Source: Cycas panzhihuaensis (Eukaryota; Cycadophyta). Taken from it: 64,000 nt of DNA. The number at the start of each line of letters is the position of its first letter. Position 1 is the first letter of the stretch. The notes beneath the pieces are model-generated. The model made no database searches. It saw only the letters and a list, made by a program, of their open reading frames with translations, and had not been told where the DNA came from. The position numbers and the translations under genes were made by a program. Below, piece after piece: positions 1 to 10,076 of this stretch. The stretch lies in NCBI GenBank assembly GCA_023213395.1, contig CM041465.1:58287741-58351740 (forward strand). Reading direction: 5' to 3'.

Positions 1-197
1 TGGTGGTAGCATGTCAAGTATTTATCAACACTAATCGATGCTAGACCTTAAGAGGTGTGTCAAATCCCTCTTAGTCATGTCTATTTATTTAGGGGGTTCA
101 AAGACCCAGGTGTTCATCAACACCACCATCCTTACAAATTGATGGTTATACCCTTTCTTATATTATATTTTGCCCACTTTGTCCTCTGATTCTATCA
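1..197 (+). mobile_element. Right part of an LTR (LTR-1), truncated by the window start
   Basis: The sequence ends in TATCA at 197 and is followed after two bases by a tRNA-iMet primer binding site, which marks the right edge of a 5' LTR on the plus strand. It carries the palindrome GGTGTTCATCAACACC at 109-124, which recurs in both LTRs of element G at the other end of the window, so the two LTR families appear related. The left part of the LTR lies outside the window. No second copy of this LTR was found downstream. Confidence 0.7.
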
Positions 198-199
198 TT

Positions 200-275
200 T
201 GGTATCAGAGCTCCATGTTCATTTTCTAATATGGTATAAGAGCTTTATGTTCATTTTCTAACATGGTATTAGAGT
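200..275 (+). repeat. Triplicated primer binding site, 32-bp unit
   Basis: TGGTATCAGAGC at 200 is followed by TGGTATAAGAGC at 232 and TGGTATTAGAGT at 264, exactly 32 bp apart. Each of the first two units ends in TTCATTTTCTAA(T/C)A, which resembles an LTR 3' terminus (CTAACA). The array therefore looks like repeated LTR-end/primer-site junctions, not random repeats. A matching two-unit array with the same unit lies at 3911-3974. Confidence 0.8.
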
Positions 276-551
276 TGTTATATATACCTAATCTACTTAA
301 AATAACAATTAAACTTGCTCTAAATTAAGCTGAATCTAGCTTTGATATCATGTTAATATTAAAATTAGGTTCTAAGTAAATATGGATATACAATATTACA
401 CCATGAAAATTAATTTTCAAAGTATAACCATCATCTCATTTATCTTAAATTTTCATAGTGTACATTTGATATACATAGATACAACAACAAAAGGAATAAG
501 ATGATGATTATGGGGAAAAGGTTATAAGGATTGTTATTATATGTATCTACC

Positions 552-970
552 TATTTAAGGGGCTATTATTATTACTATTTTCTAAAGTATTCAGGGGTAT
601 TTTCATCATTAATTTTTAAAATTTTAAGGGGTTATTTTGATGTTGTCAAAGTTGTGTTGAAGCCTGTTTGGAGCTATTGTTCAAAGTTATTTTGAAGCAT
701 ATTTTGGACTATTTTAAAGCTATTGTAGAGCCTGTTTTATAGTTATTTTTTAAGATATTTAAAGATAGTTTCTATTGCATTTTATGCATATTTTAAAGGG
801 TTATTATTACTATTTTTTAAAGTATTTAGGGGTATTTTCATTACTTATTTTCAAAATTTTAAGGGGTTATTTTAATATTGTCAAAGGTTATTTTGAAGCC
901 TGTTTGGAGCTACTATTCGAGGCTATTTTGAAGCCTATTTTGGAGTATGTTAAAGCTCTTATAAAACTTG
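552..970. repeat. Tandem duplication, about 235 bp period
   Basis: The segment beginning CTATTTAAGGGG at 551 recurs about 235 bases downstream from 791. Shared blocks include AGTATT(C/T)AGGGGTATTTTCAT and TTTTAAGGGGTTATTTT, then GAAGCCTGTTTGGAGCTA. Inside each copy there is a shorter loose repetition of TATTTTGAAGC(C/A)T. The copies differ by scattered substitutions, so the duplication is not recent. Confidence 0.8.
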
Positions 971-3050
971 TTTTAAATCTATTAAAAAAAATGAAGTTTT
1001 ATGAAAGGCAAAAAAAGACATATTTATGTGTATTTTATGATCTATTTTCTTACTATATATGGGTTTATAAAAATTTTACATGCATGTGTATTATTTGAAG
1101 TCATAGGAATGTTAGTTTGAAGCTACTATTTACAAAAAAAATGAGGTAGGATTTAACACCAATTATAGGCCCAATTAGTTGTAAATGATGTGAGTTTGTT
1201 GTAAAAAGAAATAAAAAAGGATTTTATGGTAGACTTATAGCCTTAGTCTAGAAGCCTTTGTAGGTGTTCCTTCACTGGGACCTCCTACCAAATTTAAGAC
1301 CATAAGGAGGCCACTAAATATTAAAAATATTTATCTAATAGATCATTTTATATACTATTTATTTAAAGAAAGGAGAAAGATATATTTATTTTTTAGTCCA
1401 ATACCTTAATTTCAAAAAAATAAACACTATTTACCCCCAAGATTATTCAATGTATAGAAGGGTTAGATTCTAAAACTAAGGTATGGTATATATGTGGCGT
1501 GAATATGAAAAAAAGTATGTAGTCATATATGCCACAAAAAGAAGGGAAAAAATAAGTGGAATCATTCCTTGTTGAGCCAGGAGTGCATGTTCTTTCACAC
1601 ATCATAATCATCCTATTTTGTAAGTGGTATTTATCCTATCCATAAGTGCATAGTCTAGTTGAGCAACTAAGTCCTCCATACCTTGTGCTTATTTATCTTT
1701 TGTCATTTATTGCTTCCATATATACTTCTACAATAAATCAGTCCCTAGAAAACCCATCAAATTCATATTCCTAATTTCCTTCTTATGTTTATCTTCTAAT
1801 GGTTTAAAACCAAAGGCTATTGTCCATATTTGTAGTAAATCAACTATTACTAGTAAGATTAGCTTTTCTACCTTAAGGGACAATAACATCTCCTATGTTG
1901 CATTCATAAGACAATGACATGTGCCCTAACATTGATAATGATACCATGTTCTAATAAGTGGCATCTCTATTAGGTATAGAAATCAATTCATCATCTCTCT
2001 CCAATACACAATGACTCTCTAGAGGCCACAAATAAAATGACAACCAGCGAAGTCTCAAATAATTGAGTTACATCATTGGAGGTATATGAAGGTAGAAGAA
2101 TGTCCACGAGAGGACAACCATATTCAAAATGGAGCCAAAAGTCATTGATAAAGTCATAAGTAGAAATACAAGAGGAGCTTTTGCCTCTCAAATTATATTC
2201 ATTATCAAGTATTCTCCCTCCTACAAATATGATTAGGTCTTCAAGATAAATGCTATGAAAGATGATAAAGATGCAAAGACACACCAAAAATCGTCTTGCC
2301 AGTTTGTATTAAGCCGTCATTCAAAGAGGATGAATAGGAAAAAATGGAAAATGAAATGTAAAATTTTTGGATTCAATAATATTTTATTTTGACTAATATT
2401 ATGGCACATATTTTTTTCAAATGTGGTAAACACTAAATCTTATAGAAAAAGGTTGATATTTTTTTGCATATTCAAAAACAACCTTAATTAGATTTAGTAT
2501 CTTTTGAAGTCTGCTAACCCCTACTTGCATTAGCCCTCAATCATGTCTATTACCCATATGACCATCAATTAATCAATGAAAGAGCCCAAGCCCTTGATTT
2601 CTATTTTTTCAAGAATCATTATCAGTTTTTTGCTTGTAACTTGAACATACAGACTCTATTTTTAGTCCTGTCAATTATTTTAGATTTGTAATTGAGAAAG
2701 CTTCCTTTTGATAGGTCACTTGATAACATTTAAAATTGATTTGATACATGTATTTTAGCTTAATTTTTTTTTTTAACTTCATTTTTTTAGCATTTTGAAG
2801 CATATACATGTATTTTTTAAGGCTCCATGTCATTTATTATATATTTTATTAATATAATGTACCCCAAATAGGGGGGGTAACATGTAAAATTTGTTATAAA
2901 GGCTCATTTTAGACTATAGAGAATTCATATTTGTTAAGAAATCATTGAAATTTATCATTTAAGAGAGTTGTTTACATTATATTTGAGTCACATCTACTTT
3001 TTAGTCATGTATTGACATCTATTACTAGATATTTCAATCCATAAAGGCCA

Positions 3051-3175
3051 TTGTCAGCTCATAGTTGTATGTTGAAGCCCATAGAGGCATGTTAAAGCCC
3101 ATAATAGCATGATGTAGCTTATATAGGCATGCTTTTAGCCTATAGAGGCATGATTTGTAGCATATAGAAGGCAAG
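3051..3175. repeat. Minisatellite, 20-23 bp unit, six copies
   Basis: Six consecutive units follow a pattern close to TTGAAGCCCATAGAGGCATG, starting at 3051, 3072, 3092, 3112, 3132 and 3153. Unit length is 20-23 bases, with about one third of positions variable. The array lies about 400 bases upstream of a polypurine tract and LTR. No other copy of the array was seen in the window. Confidence 0.8.
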
Positions 3176-3570
3176 TTGAGGCCATAGTGCCCTTGTAATA
3201 CCTTAGAGCCATATGATTCTAGCCATTGTAGCCAAAGAAGTTACTTGTATTATCCCATATAAGTAAGAGGTGGGACCCCTTTTTAGTTACACTTACACAT
3301 TTCTTCATTAGCTTACCTATTTAGCCATGTAGGATGGTGTGTTCCTAGGGTGAAGTTGACTTGATGTTAATTGTACCATGTACACAAAGGAACATCCTAG
3401 CTAACTAGTAGTCATAATAATTAATTACCCATATGGTCTAGTGGATGGAGTTCTCTTCATATAGACATCAATATCAAATTATATTATTACAGTAGCTTAT
3501 GATCTAACATTCATTTAAACACTCAATTTTATGTATTTGATATAACATTTTACTTTATGTAATTATCTAT

Positions 3571-3584
3571 AATAAGGGAGGAAA
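3571..3584 (+). other. Polypurine tract before LTR-2
   Basis: AATAAGGGAGGAAA is a run of 13 purines and one T, directly before an LTR that starts TGTTGGG. Such a tract primes plus-strand DNA synthesis and normally sits at the left edge of a 3' LTR. The interior to its left would thus belong to the element ending here. Confidence 0.65.
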
Positions 3585-3910
3585 TGTTGGGTATAATACT
3601 TAATTACATAATTATCCCTATTCACACACTCTCTAGATTTATTTGTATTTCATATTTGAAGTCTTATTAAGTTATGTTCCACATATAAATGTGTGCTTGC
3701 CCACAACAAGTTGACCAATGAGTGTTCTCATACAAGTGGTGAGTTGTATTATAAGTGTGTACATCATCCTTCTTTCTAATTTAAGGTTTATTCATTATTC
3801 TATTTCATTATGTTAACTTGTATATGCTTAATCTTTCTTATAATTTATTTCTTTATCATTTACTCATCATATTCATCTATCATTATTCATAATAGATTTA
3901 TTTTCTAGTA
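3585..3910 (+). mobile_element. LTR-2, copia-type, 326 bp
   Basis: It starts TGTTGGGTATAAT after a polypurine tract and ends TTTTCTAGTA, decayed from CTAACA, directly before a tRNA-iMet primer site. Having a polypurine tract on the left and a primer site on the right means that the LTR is shared by two abutting interiors, or is what remains after recombination between neighbouring elements. It is not homologous to LTR-1, and no partner LTR was found in the window. Confidence 0.7.
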
Positions 3911-3974
3911 TGGTATCAAAGCTCTATGTTCATTTTTTCACATGGTATCAGAGCTCTATATTCATTTTCTAACA
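3911..3974 (+). repeat. Duplicated primer binding site, 32-bp unit
   Basis: TGGTATCAAAGC at 3911 and TGGTATCAGAGC at 3943 lie exactly 32 bp apart, each followed by TCTAT(G/A)TTCATTTT. The units end in TTTCACA and TCTAACA, like LTR termini. Unit length and sequence match the array at 200-275, although the preceding LTRs differ. Confidence 0.8.
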
Positions 3975-6900
3975 AATTGTACTAGATTCATAATGAACTT
4001 TAATTAGGCTTGCTTTAAGTGGATAGTAGGTAGTTAGAGAAGTGCCAAATTTTTTATTTTTTTAGTTGTGGAATTTTATGAGGAATATGAAGAGTTGAGT
4101 TAAGGGTGAAACTCATTATGCATGAAGATAAGGAGGTGATATTTTTTCCATTATAAGTAGAAATGGTTCATTTTAGGAGGATATTTTCATCATTTATAAG
4201 TTCTAATAGTGTATCAAGAAGTGCAAAACATTAAGTTTTAAAGCCCTAAGTCCAAATAGTTGGACCTTTTTATTTTAAAATGTGATATCAATGGTTATCC
4301 TATTTAGTGGCATGTAAGGTGGAACAAAGAGAGCATCTAGTTATGGTCTTTAAGGAATGGATGGCACTAATATTGAGTTGAACATTAGAGATTGATTTAA
4401 AGATATGAAATTTCCCTATAGGAGACAATGTTCATTGTGATATGATAGCCCATTTAGAAGGTGAGATTCTAATATACAATAAGTTTAGGAGATGACCATA
4501 TAAACTCTTAGCATAATGCCTATATAAGTTAATATTATTGATTGGGAAAGAAATATAAAGCTAGATTATGGTCTGAAGTCGAGATAGCACCATTTACATA
4601 CATGTTATAAAGAGGAGCAGGGGAGGCATTAATATGAACATGTGGGATCATGTAATTAGAGCATTGCAATTCTTTTAAATTTACCAAAGTTATGACGTTT
4701 AAGGAGAGAGGGCATGGAGTACCCATGGTTTGTAGGGATGCCCAACTAAAAGGTAATTAAGATGTTAGTTATATTATTAAACCACAGCATTGAAATAATC
4801 AAGATGACCAACTATGGGGCATAGTTTGGCCCAAATCAAGCATAAAAAAAAAGGCAAGAACACTATTCTAACTATTTTAAAGTTTGAATTAGAGTTTAAT
4901 GGTTTTATATTAGCAACAAACTATTTTGAGCATTGAAGTTAATCCAAGTTTGAAAGTTGAGTGAAGTCCCTCAATTAGAGCAAGCTAATACCCCAAATGG
5001 AAATATGTCTTAGGGTTTAAAGGGGTTAGAAGTAATAAAGTTTTAGAAGGTAATGATGGATGTGTTTAGGTGCAAGTAAACTAGAGGTAGGCATTCAAAT
5101 ATAGGTATGGCTATTTTGGTCCATTTGTATTTTCTAATTCCTAAGCTTTTGGTCTAATAGTATGTAAGGGTTGTTATGCTTTAGGTTGTATTTTCTAATA
5201 CTTCGTATGAATGAAAATTTTATATCCATATTGATCTTGAATATGGTTTTAACAATAGAGCCCAATGAGTGTTAATATCATCCTTTTATTCTAATTTTTA
5301 TTTTAAAATTATGAACATATTTCTTATAGGAACATTACATTCTAAATAATAATAAATATGAAACCCAATAAATTTATGGTTTATGAAGAGGCTTTGTATC
5401 ATTTAGTACTTAAGTATAGTAAAAAACTTAAAAACACATTAGAGTAAGGTTTAAAGTAAGGTTAATCTCTAATTAAAGATATAGACACATACCTTGAAAA
5501 ATTAGAGCCAGAATAAAGCTTGCTTATAGAATGATGAGGAAAAGGAGTTTGGATATAACCATTAAAGAGATTGAAATACTAAAAAATACCTTAAAAGAGT
5601 TGGAGAACAAGTGCAAGGAAAAACAAAGCTATAAATAAGTCAAATAAAGAGTTTTTGATGTGTTGAAATTATTAACAGACTAAGAAGATAAGATATTCAA
5701 TGGTAAAGGAAGTCATGAAGTTTAGGGGATGCTCAAAAGAGAAGTTCAATTGGTTGAAGAATATGGAATGCTAATTTATTTGGTTGGGGGGGGGAACTAA
5801 GAGACCCTAAGAAGGAAAATTTTGTCAAAAGTAGACCAATAGGATATATAAGCACATGGTGGAAACATATATAAGAGGAGAGAATAATAAAGGGTAAAGT
5901 GAAGATTACAATTTGGAGTAACATGAAAGACAAGACTATGTAGTAATTCATACTTGATAATGATAAGTATGATGATGAGTATGTATGTGGAAGGTGAAAC
6001 ACACAAGAATCCATGAGAGGTGGCACTATATAAAGAAGAGTTGAGGAACTATTACTCCATTGGCAAGGGAAATATTGATGATAGATGTAGAATATATTGA
6101 GATGATTTAGTATGAACCAATCTTGGAAGAGAGAAAGAGGCTTTTGAGAACCCTTGATGAAGATGATGACTTCCTTACAAATATATTAGATGGACAAATA
6201 GCCTAATCAATAAAGGAGTAGGTGAAGAATATACTAATTAAATGTATAAGGTTATGAAGTAACCTTTTGCATTTAAGGAGGAGCATGAGTAATTTTAGTA
6301 TTAGGAGAGCTATTAGTGGTGAACCTTAATCAACTTTTAGTTGTGATAGAGTTAAAACTTTAATAGGACATTGAGGAGAGCTTGTAAATTAAAATAAGCA
6401 CATTATGAGTGGATGCAATGTAGGTTTAGGATAAAGATGTTAAAGTCTATTTTCCATAATCTGGGAAGCTTGCATCCATCTCAACATAGGTAAGACAAAG
6501 TTACATATTTATTTCTTTATTTTAGTTTAACTTTTATCTTTGATGAACATATTATTAACATTTGCTCATTACCTTGGTGATGGGTGTGTGTGTTCAGTTG
6601 ATGATGATTCTAACTTTGGTTTGTGGCATAAATAAATTATCTACCTAAGTCTAACAAATTACAAAATAGTTTTCAGACATCTTGGAGAACACTTCCAGGC
6701 TTTCTTCCATCTTTAGTTGATTACCTTTGTTACTCTTATTGATGTATTTTTCTATTTCATTTTTCTATTCTTCTAACCTACATTGCCATAAAAGCTATGC
6801 ATTATTATGAAAGTTGCAAGCCACAATGGATTTTAAAATAAGATGCTTATGCACTGCAATGAATTTCTTCATAGTGTGGACATGCCCTAGGAGAAATTTC

Positions 6901-7705
6901 TTTGCAATGCAAAACTACCATACTATAAAAATTATGGTGTTGTACCCTACATAACTATAAAACTAAAGCAGTGTAGGACCACCCTATGACAAAATAAAAA
7001 ACTTGCATATTTTTAGTATTTAATGAAAGTTATCCATAATTTTCTCATCCAAATTATCAATTACCATATGTCATCTATGGTTTACCCCCAAAATAATATT
7101 CTCATCAATGTTTATTATTAAATTTTATACTAAACCTATAGGTCTTTAGCCATAGTTTCCTATAAACCATAGGCCCATAAACCACTTTATCTTCATCAAT
7201 CCATGCCCATAAATACTCCTCCATTTCATGAAATAGGGAGGGAACCATCTGTATAATGAAATACTACTGGAATGATGCCAAAACTCTTTCATAACCATTC
7301 AAATCATTGATGTTAATTATTGCAATTACAACTTGAGCTTGAAATTGGAACCATTTGATTATTAAGGGAAGCTATCTTACTTAAAGCTTCGATCCACAAG
7401 CCATTATGATCAATTTGGGATTGGGAAACATCCCACATAATTTATTTTCCATATTTAATCCTCATTTTCTCTTAAATTTTTATTTTTCATTTAGTTTACA
7501 TTTCTATCATTTGGTCTCCTCCTCACTTGACCTTGTTTGGTTTGTTTCTCTCACGTTAGAAATGTTGAAAGGGGTCAAGAGGACTTAGTAGCATTATTAG
7601 GCTTAGACATTGTGGCAATCTCATAATTCTGAGACTCTCACTACTATTAGGCTTGCATTTAATCCAATTTATAAATTTCCATTTTACTTTATTTCAAGTT
7701 CTTTT
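3975..7705. other. Decayed interior without recognisable domain
   Basis: About 3.7 kb follow the LTR-2 primer site. Plus-strand frames around 5480-6250 show charged, lysine- and glutamate-rich stretches with many stops, in which I could not identify a family. Minus-strand frames at 6430-7600, downstream of the element C integrase, should hold its RT if the element is collinear, but I found no RT core motif. A run of ten G lies at 5785-5794. The stretch is either very decayed or built of families I do not recognise. Confidence 0.4.
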
Positions 7706-8160
7706 TCAATATATATACTTGCTTATGAAATTGACACCATAGGTGGAGGAGATATGCATCAAGTTTCTTTTCTTATAGATAGAAAATTGGAGGGCGACTT
7801 GGAGCTTCTCCCCCCTTGTATCGACTTTCTTAGTTGGCAACTCAAAATGTCTATATATTTTACTCTCCTTAGAGAATCCTATAAGGATGCATTTAGTACT
7901 TTTATCTTCCAACTTCTGTTATTTCTCTTTTGGGACATGCATGTATGTTATACATCCAAAATTTATCAAGTGATATATAATTGGCTTCTTATCTATCTAA
8001 CCCTCCTTAATCATTCTATCTTTAATAACTTTCGTAGTGCTTTTATTAGTTAGTTAAGTGGTTATATTCATAGCTTTAGCCCATAAATAATTTGTAACAT
8101 CCTTGGTTTTCATCATGGACTTGACGTTTTCTACCAACGTCATATTCATTCACTCAACTA
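7706..8160 (-). pseudogene. Element C integrase, C-terminal part
   Basis: This begins at the left edge of the solo LTR with IVE, a stop and MNMTLVENVKSMMKTKDV, the counterpart of the VERxNRTLxExARSM helix that holds the catalytic glutamate, which is kept. It continues with YLWAKAMNITT and, near 7900-7780, with TYMHVPKEK, a stop and KLEDKSTKCILIGFSKESKIYR, the conserved integrase C-terminal pattern with K-C-I-F-I-G-Y. The last part is open for 68 codons (7706-7912). Downstream, towards 6400, where RT is expected, nothing recognisable was seen. Confidence 0.85.
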
Positions 8161-8681
8161 TATTAGAATATGTGACATTATTCCCATATATAATATTTAA
8201 TGTTAATGAAGTGAACACATATAGAAACTAACTGACCAAATACATTGAGTGATGTTATATGCACACTTATTTATGTATAAATACTATTGGATGATGTAAA
8301 GTATCAAAAGATATAAAAGGCTACTCATGAGGTGATTATTGATATAAACATGTACATATACCACTTTAGAACTTAGGAAAGGAGATCTACTTATTCTGAT
8401 ATCTAAGAGGAGCTCCCATCTCCACCTTCTCCTATGGTTTTTCCCACACTAGGGTTTCCATGTATAAATCTATTATCTCTTATATGGTGAATGCTTATTT
8501 AATGCTTTATGAATACTTATTACACATTTGATCTATTTTATTATTTTATATTCATGTTTATTCCTTTATATATGTATAATACTCATAACATAAATCATTA
8601 ATCATACATGTATATTATATTTCTACTATGTATAGTCACTATAGCATAACATGATATTAAACTTAAATTCTAAATCCTAAT
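8161..8681. mobile_element. Solo LTR, about 521 bp, inserted in the integrase of element C
   Basis: It begins TATTAGAATATG and ends AATCCTAAT(A), decayed from the usual TGTTAG...CTAACA ends. It is flanked by AACTA at 8156-8160 and 8682-8686, a 5-bp target duplication. The integrase reading of element C stops on one side and resumes on the other within the same conserved motif, which independently fixes both borders. Near 8438-8472 it contains GGTTTTTCCCACACTAGGG, typical of copia LTR R regions, and this suggests plus orientation. No interior remains. Confidence 0.8.
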
Positions 8682-8682
8682 A

Positions 8683-8932
8683 ACTACTCCATTATATTGA
8701 GGTGTACAGATAGTAATAAATTGCCTTATAATCCCATGATCCTTGTTGAAGTAATTAAACTCATTTGAAGTGAATACTCTACCTCTATTAGTTCATAAAA
8801 TTTTGATCATATGTCTACTCTTATTCTTTAAACTTTCCTTAAATTATTTAAAACAAATAAAGTCTTGAGATTTCTCCTTTAAAGGATAAACCTAGACTTT
8901 TTATTAAATGTTATTAAAGAAAGTGAGAAAAT
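8683..8932 (-). pseudogene. Element C integrase core, middle part
   Basis: The minus strand continues the integrase from the left side of H1. It reads KEKSQDFICFK, then MIKILWTNRGRVFTSNEFN, then HGIIRQFITICTPQYNGVV. In active copia integrases the central motif is TDNGGEFTS; here the catalytic aspartate is asparagine (TN) and a glycine is arginine. The segment ends inside the conserved QNGVVER motif, where the solo LTR 8161-8681 is inserted, and the other half of the motif lies left of that LTR. Confidence 0.85.
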
Positions 8933-9180
8933 ATGTAACGAACCTATTCCTATTACCATTCAACATAGAGAAATAGAAATAGAAAATGATAGATAAAAGA
9001 TAAAGAAGAAGATGAAGTTCCAAAGAACTTTCATTAACATAAGATTACAAAATACATTATGATGATCTCCTTATACATTACATACACATATATGGGGCTA
9101 TTAAGGCTACCCATCTCTTAGACTTATGCATGTGGGATAAATGCAATACGAGTAACCTCATATGGTGGAGGATCATAATA
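8933..9180 (-). repeat. H1 3' LTR
   Basis: 248 bp, aligned by eye along its whole length with 10761-11007 with only scattered substitutions. The left end TGTAACG reads as an LTR end (CGTTACA) on the minus strand. The polypurine tract abuts its right end. Confidence 0.92.
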
Positions 9181-9198
9181 TGCCCTTCCCCCTAAAAG
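9181..9198 (-). other. H1 polypurine tract
   Basis: On the minus strand, CTTTTAGGGGGAAGGGCA directly precedes the 3' LTR. It has a core of eleven consecutive purines. Confidence 0.8.
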
Positions 9199-9401
9199 TG
9201 CTTCGCCCTCGGAGCATCCTGATTTAATGACCATCTCTTGTTATTATTATTCAATCGATAGCTCTTACGAATATTGGTAGAAAAGTTATGCATGGAATAG
9301 GGATCTATCCATCCCAAGTTGATCTTGATACACCCTAAATATCCTCTAATATACTCTAGATATCTGTAATATTGAAACCATAAGCTCAAATGTTGTTCTT
9401 G

Positions 9402-9700
9402 CTAGGTGTTTGTAGTACATGAATACCTTACTTGATAAGTTTTGTTGCATTGGGCCTCTTGATAATGTGGATGTCGATATGGTTCCACTTTAGTTTTCCT
9501 TACAACTATTTGTGATGCCTTTTGTACCTTACCCTTAGGTGTTGCTAGTGGTGTGGGGTGGCAAATAACTTCTATTACTTGCTCTTCCATTATTGGTGAT
9601 GCCTTTTCTTCCTTGTCCTTGGGTGCAGCCAGTGGTGTGGAATGGAAAACAACTTCTATTTCCTGCTCTTGACATTCCTCTTCTTTCTCATAATCTTTCT
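9402..9700 (-). pseudogene. H1 second open stretch, probable C-terminal gag remnant with 28-residue tandem repeat
   Basis: Downstream of the gag-like frame, the minus strand is open from about 9700 to 9402 and includes an ATG at 9590. It contains two tandem copies of an 84-bp unit (9512-9595 and 9596-9679). One copy encodes EVICHPTPLATPKGKVQKAS, the other EVVFHSTPLAAPKDKEEKAS, so the unit is in frame and both copies are open. The rest is basic and polar (VVRKTKVEPYRHPHYQE). No known domain is recognised; the position suggests the nucleic-acid-binding end of gag, which is an inference. Confidence 0.5.
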
Positions 9701-9788
9701 TTTCTTCTTGACTTTATGGAGTTAGGAGAATTCCTTGTCCCACACTATGATTATACTTCTCAAGTATTTTCAATGCTTCTTATTTTTT

Positions 9789-10076
9789 TTATTCAAGACT
9801 TTGCATCTCTTTCCACCACGAATCATTATATTTCTTACAGATAGTTAGTTCTAGCAAATAAAATATATGAAAGGGATTAATGAGGTTATACCAATCTTTA
9901 AACCAAAGATAAGCCTCTCCTTGTAGATATAATGAGGCTACTTTAGTCATCTCCTCATTGCGCATGTAGTTATCATCAAGTGATTTTAAATATACATCTA
10001 TATCTTTAACCCAATCATTTACAGAAAGAGTCCCATCCACATTAAAGATGCATGGTATGGGCCCTTTTGTAGCCAT
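9789..10076 (-). CDS. H1 gag-like protein, N-terminal part (95 codons open)
   Basis: The frame starts with ATG at 10076 on the minus strand, about 670 bases inside the primer site. It reads FNVDGTLSVNDWVKDIDVYL and then KVASLYLQGEAYLWFKDW, which fits the N-terminal helix pattern of plant retrotransposon gag (WlxxiexYf...A..yLqGeA..Ww). In this family the protein should form the capsid-like particle. It is shorter than complete gag proteins; a separate open stretch at 9402-9700 on the same strand probably was its C-terminal part before a frame change near 9720-9790. Retaining gag without pol is unusual for a 2-kb element and may help packaging in trans. I infer the family from the pattern only. 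Confidence 0.7.
   Translation of the reverse strand: MATKGPIPCIFNVDGTLSVNDWVKDIDVYLKSLDDNYMRNEEMTKVASLYLQGEAYLWFKDWYNLINPFHIFYLLELTICKKYNDSWWKEMQSLE

Larger units (their letters stand above)
276..3570 (+). other. Non-coding interior between LTR-1 and LTR-2; no recognisable gene
   Basis: This stretch follows the LTR-1 primer site and runs to a polypurine tract in front of LTR-2. I recognise no gag, protease, integrase or RT in any frame. Open frames at 775-1098 (plus) and 1991-2287 (minus) have no family resemblance; the first lies inside a tandem duplication. Because LTR-1 and LTR-2 do not resemble each other, the interval is probably a mosaic of at least two element remnants, not one element. 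Confidence 0.5.

Noticed and set aside
1991-2287. 98-codon minus-strand frame as a gene
   Set aside because: No family resemblance found on reading it; surrounded by non-coding element sequence.
3051-3175. CRISPR-like array
   Set aside because: Units are contiguous without spacers and the DNA is from a plant nuclear genome; it is a minisatellite.
5785-5794. Poly-G run as a polypurine tract or G-quadruplex
   Set aside because: A single G run cannot form an intramolecular quadruplex, and no LTR start follows it.
7610-8053. 147-codon plus-strand open frame
   Set aside because: It is the antisense shadow of the element C integrase, whose minus-strand motifs are clear.
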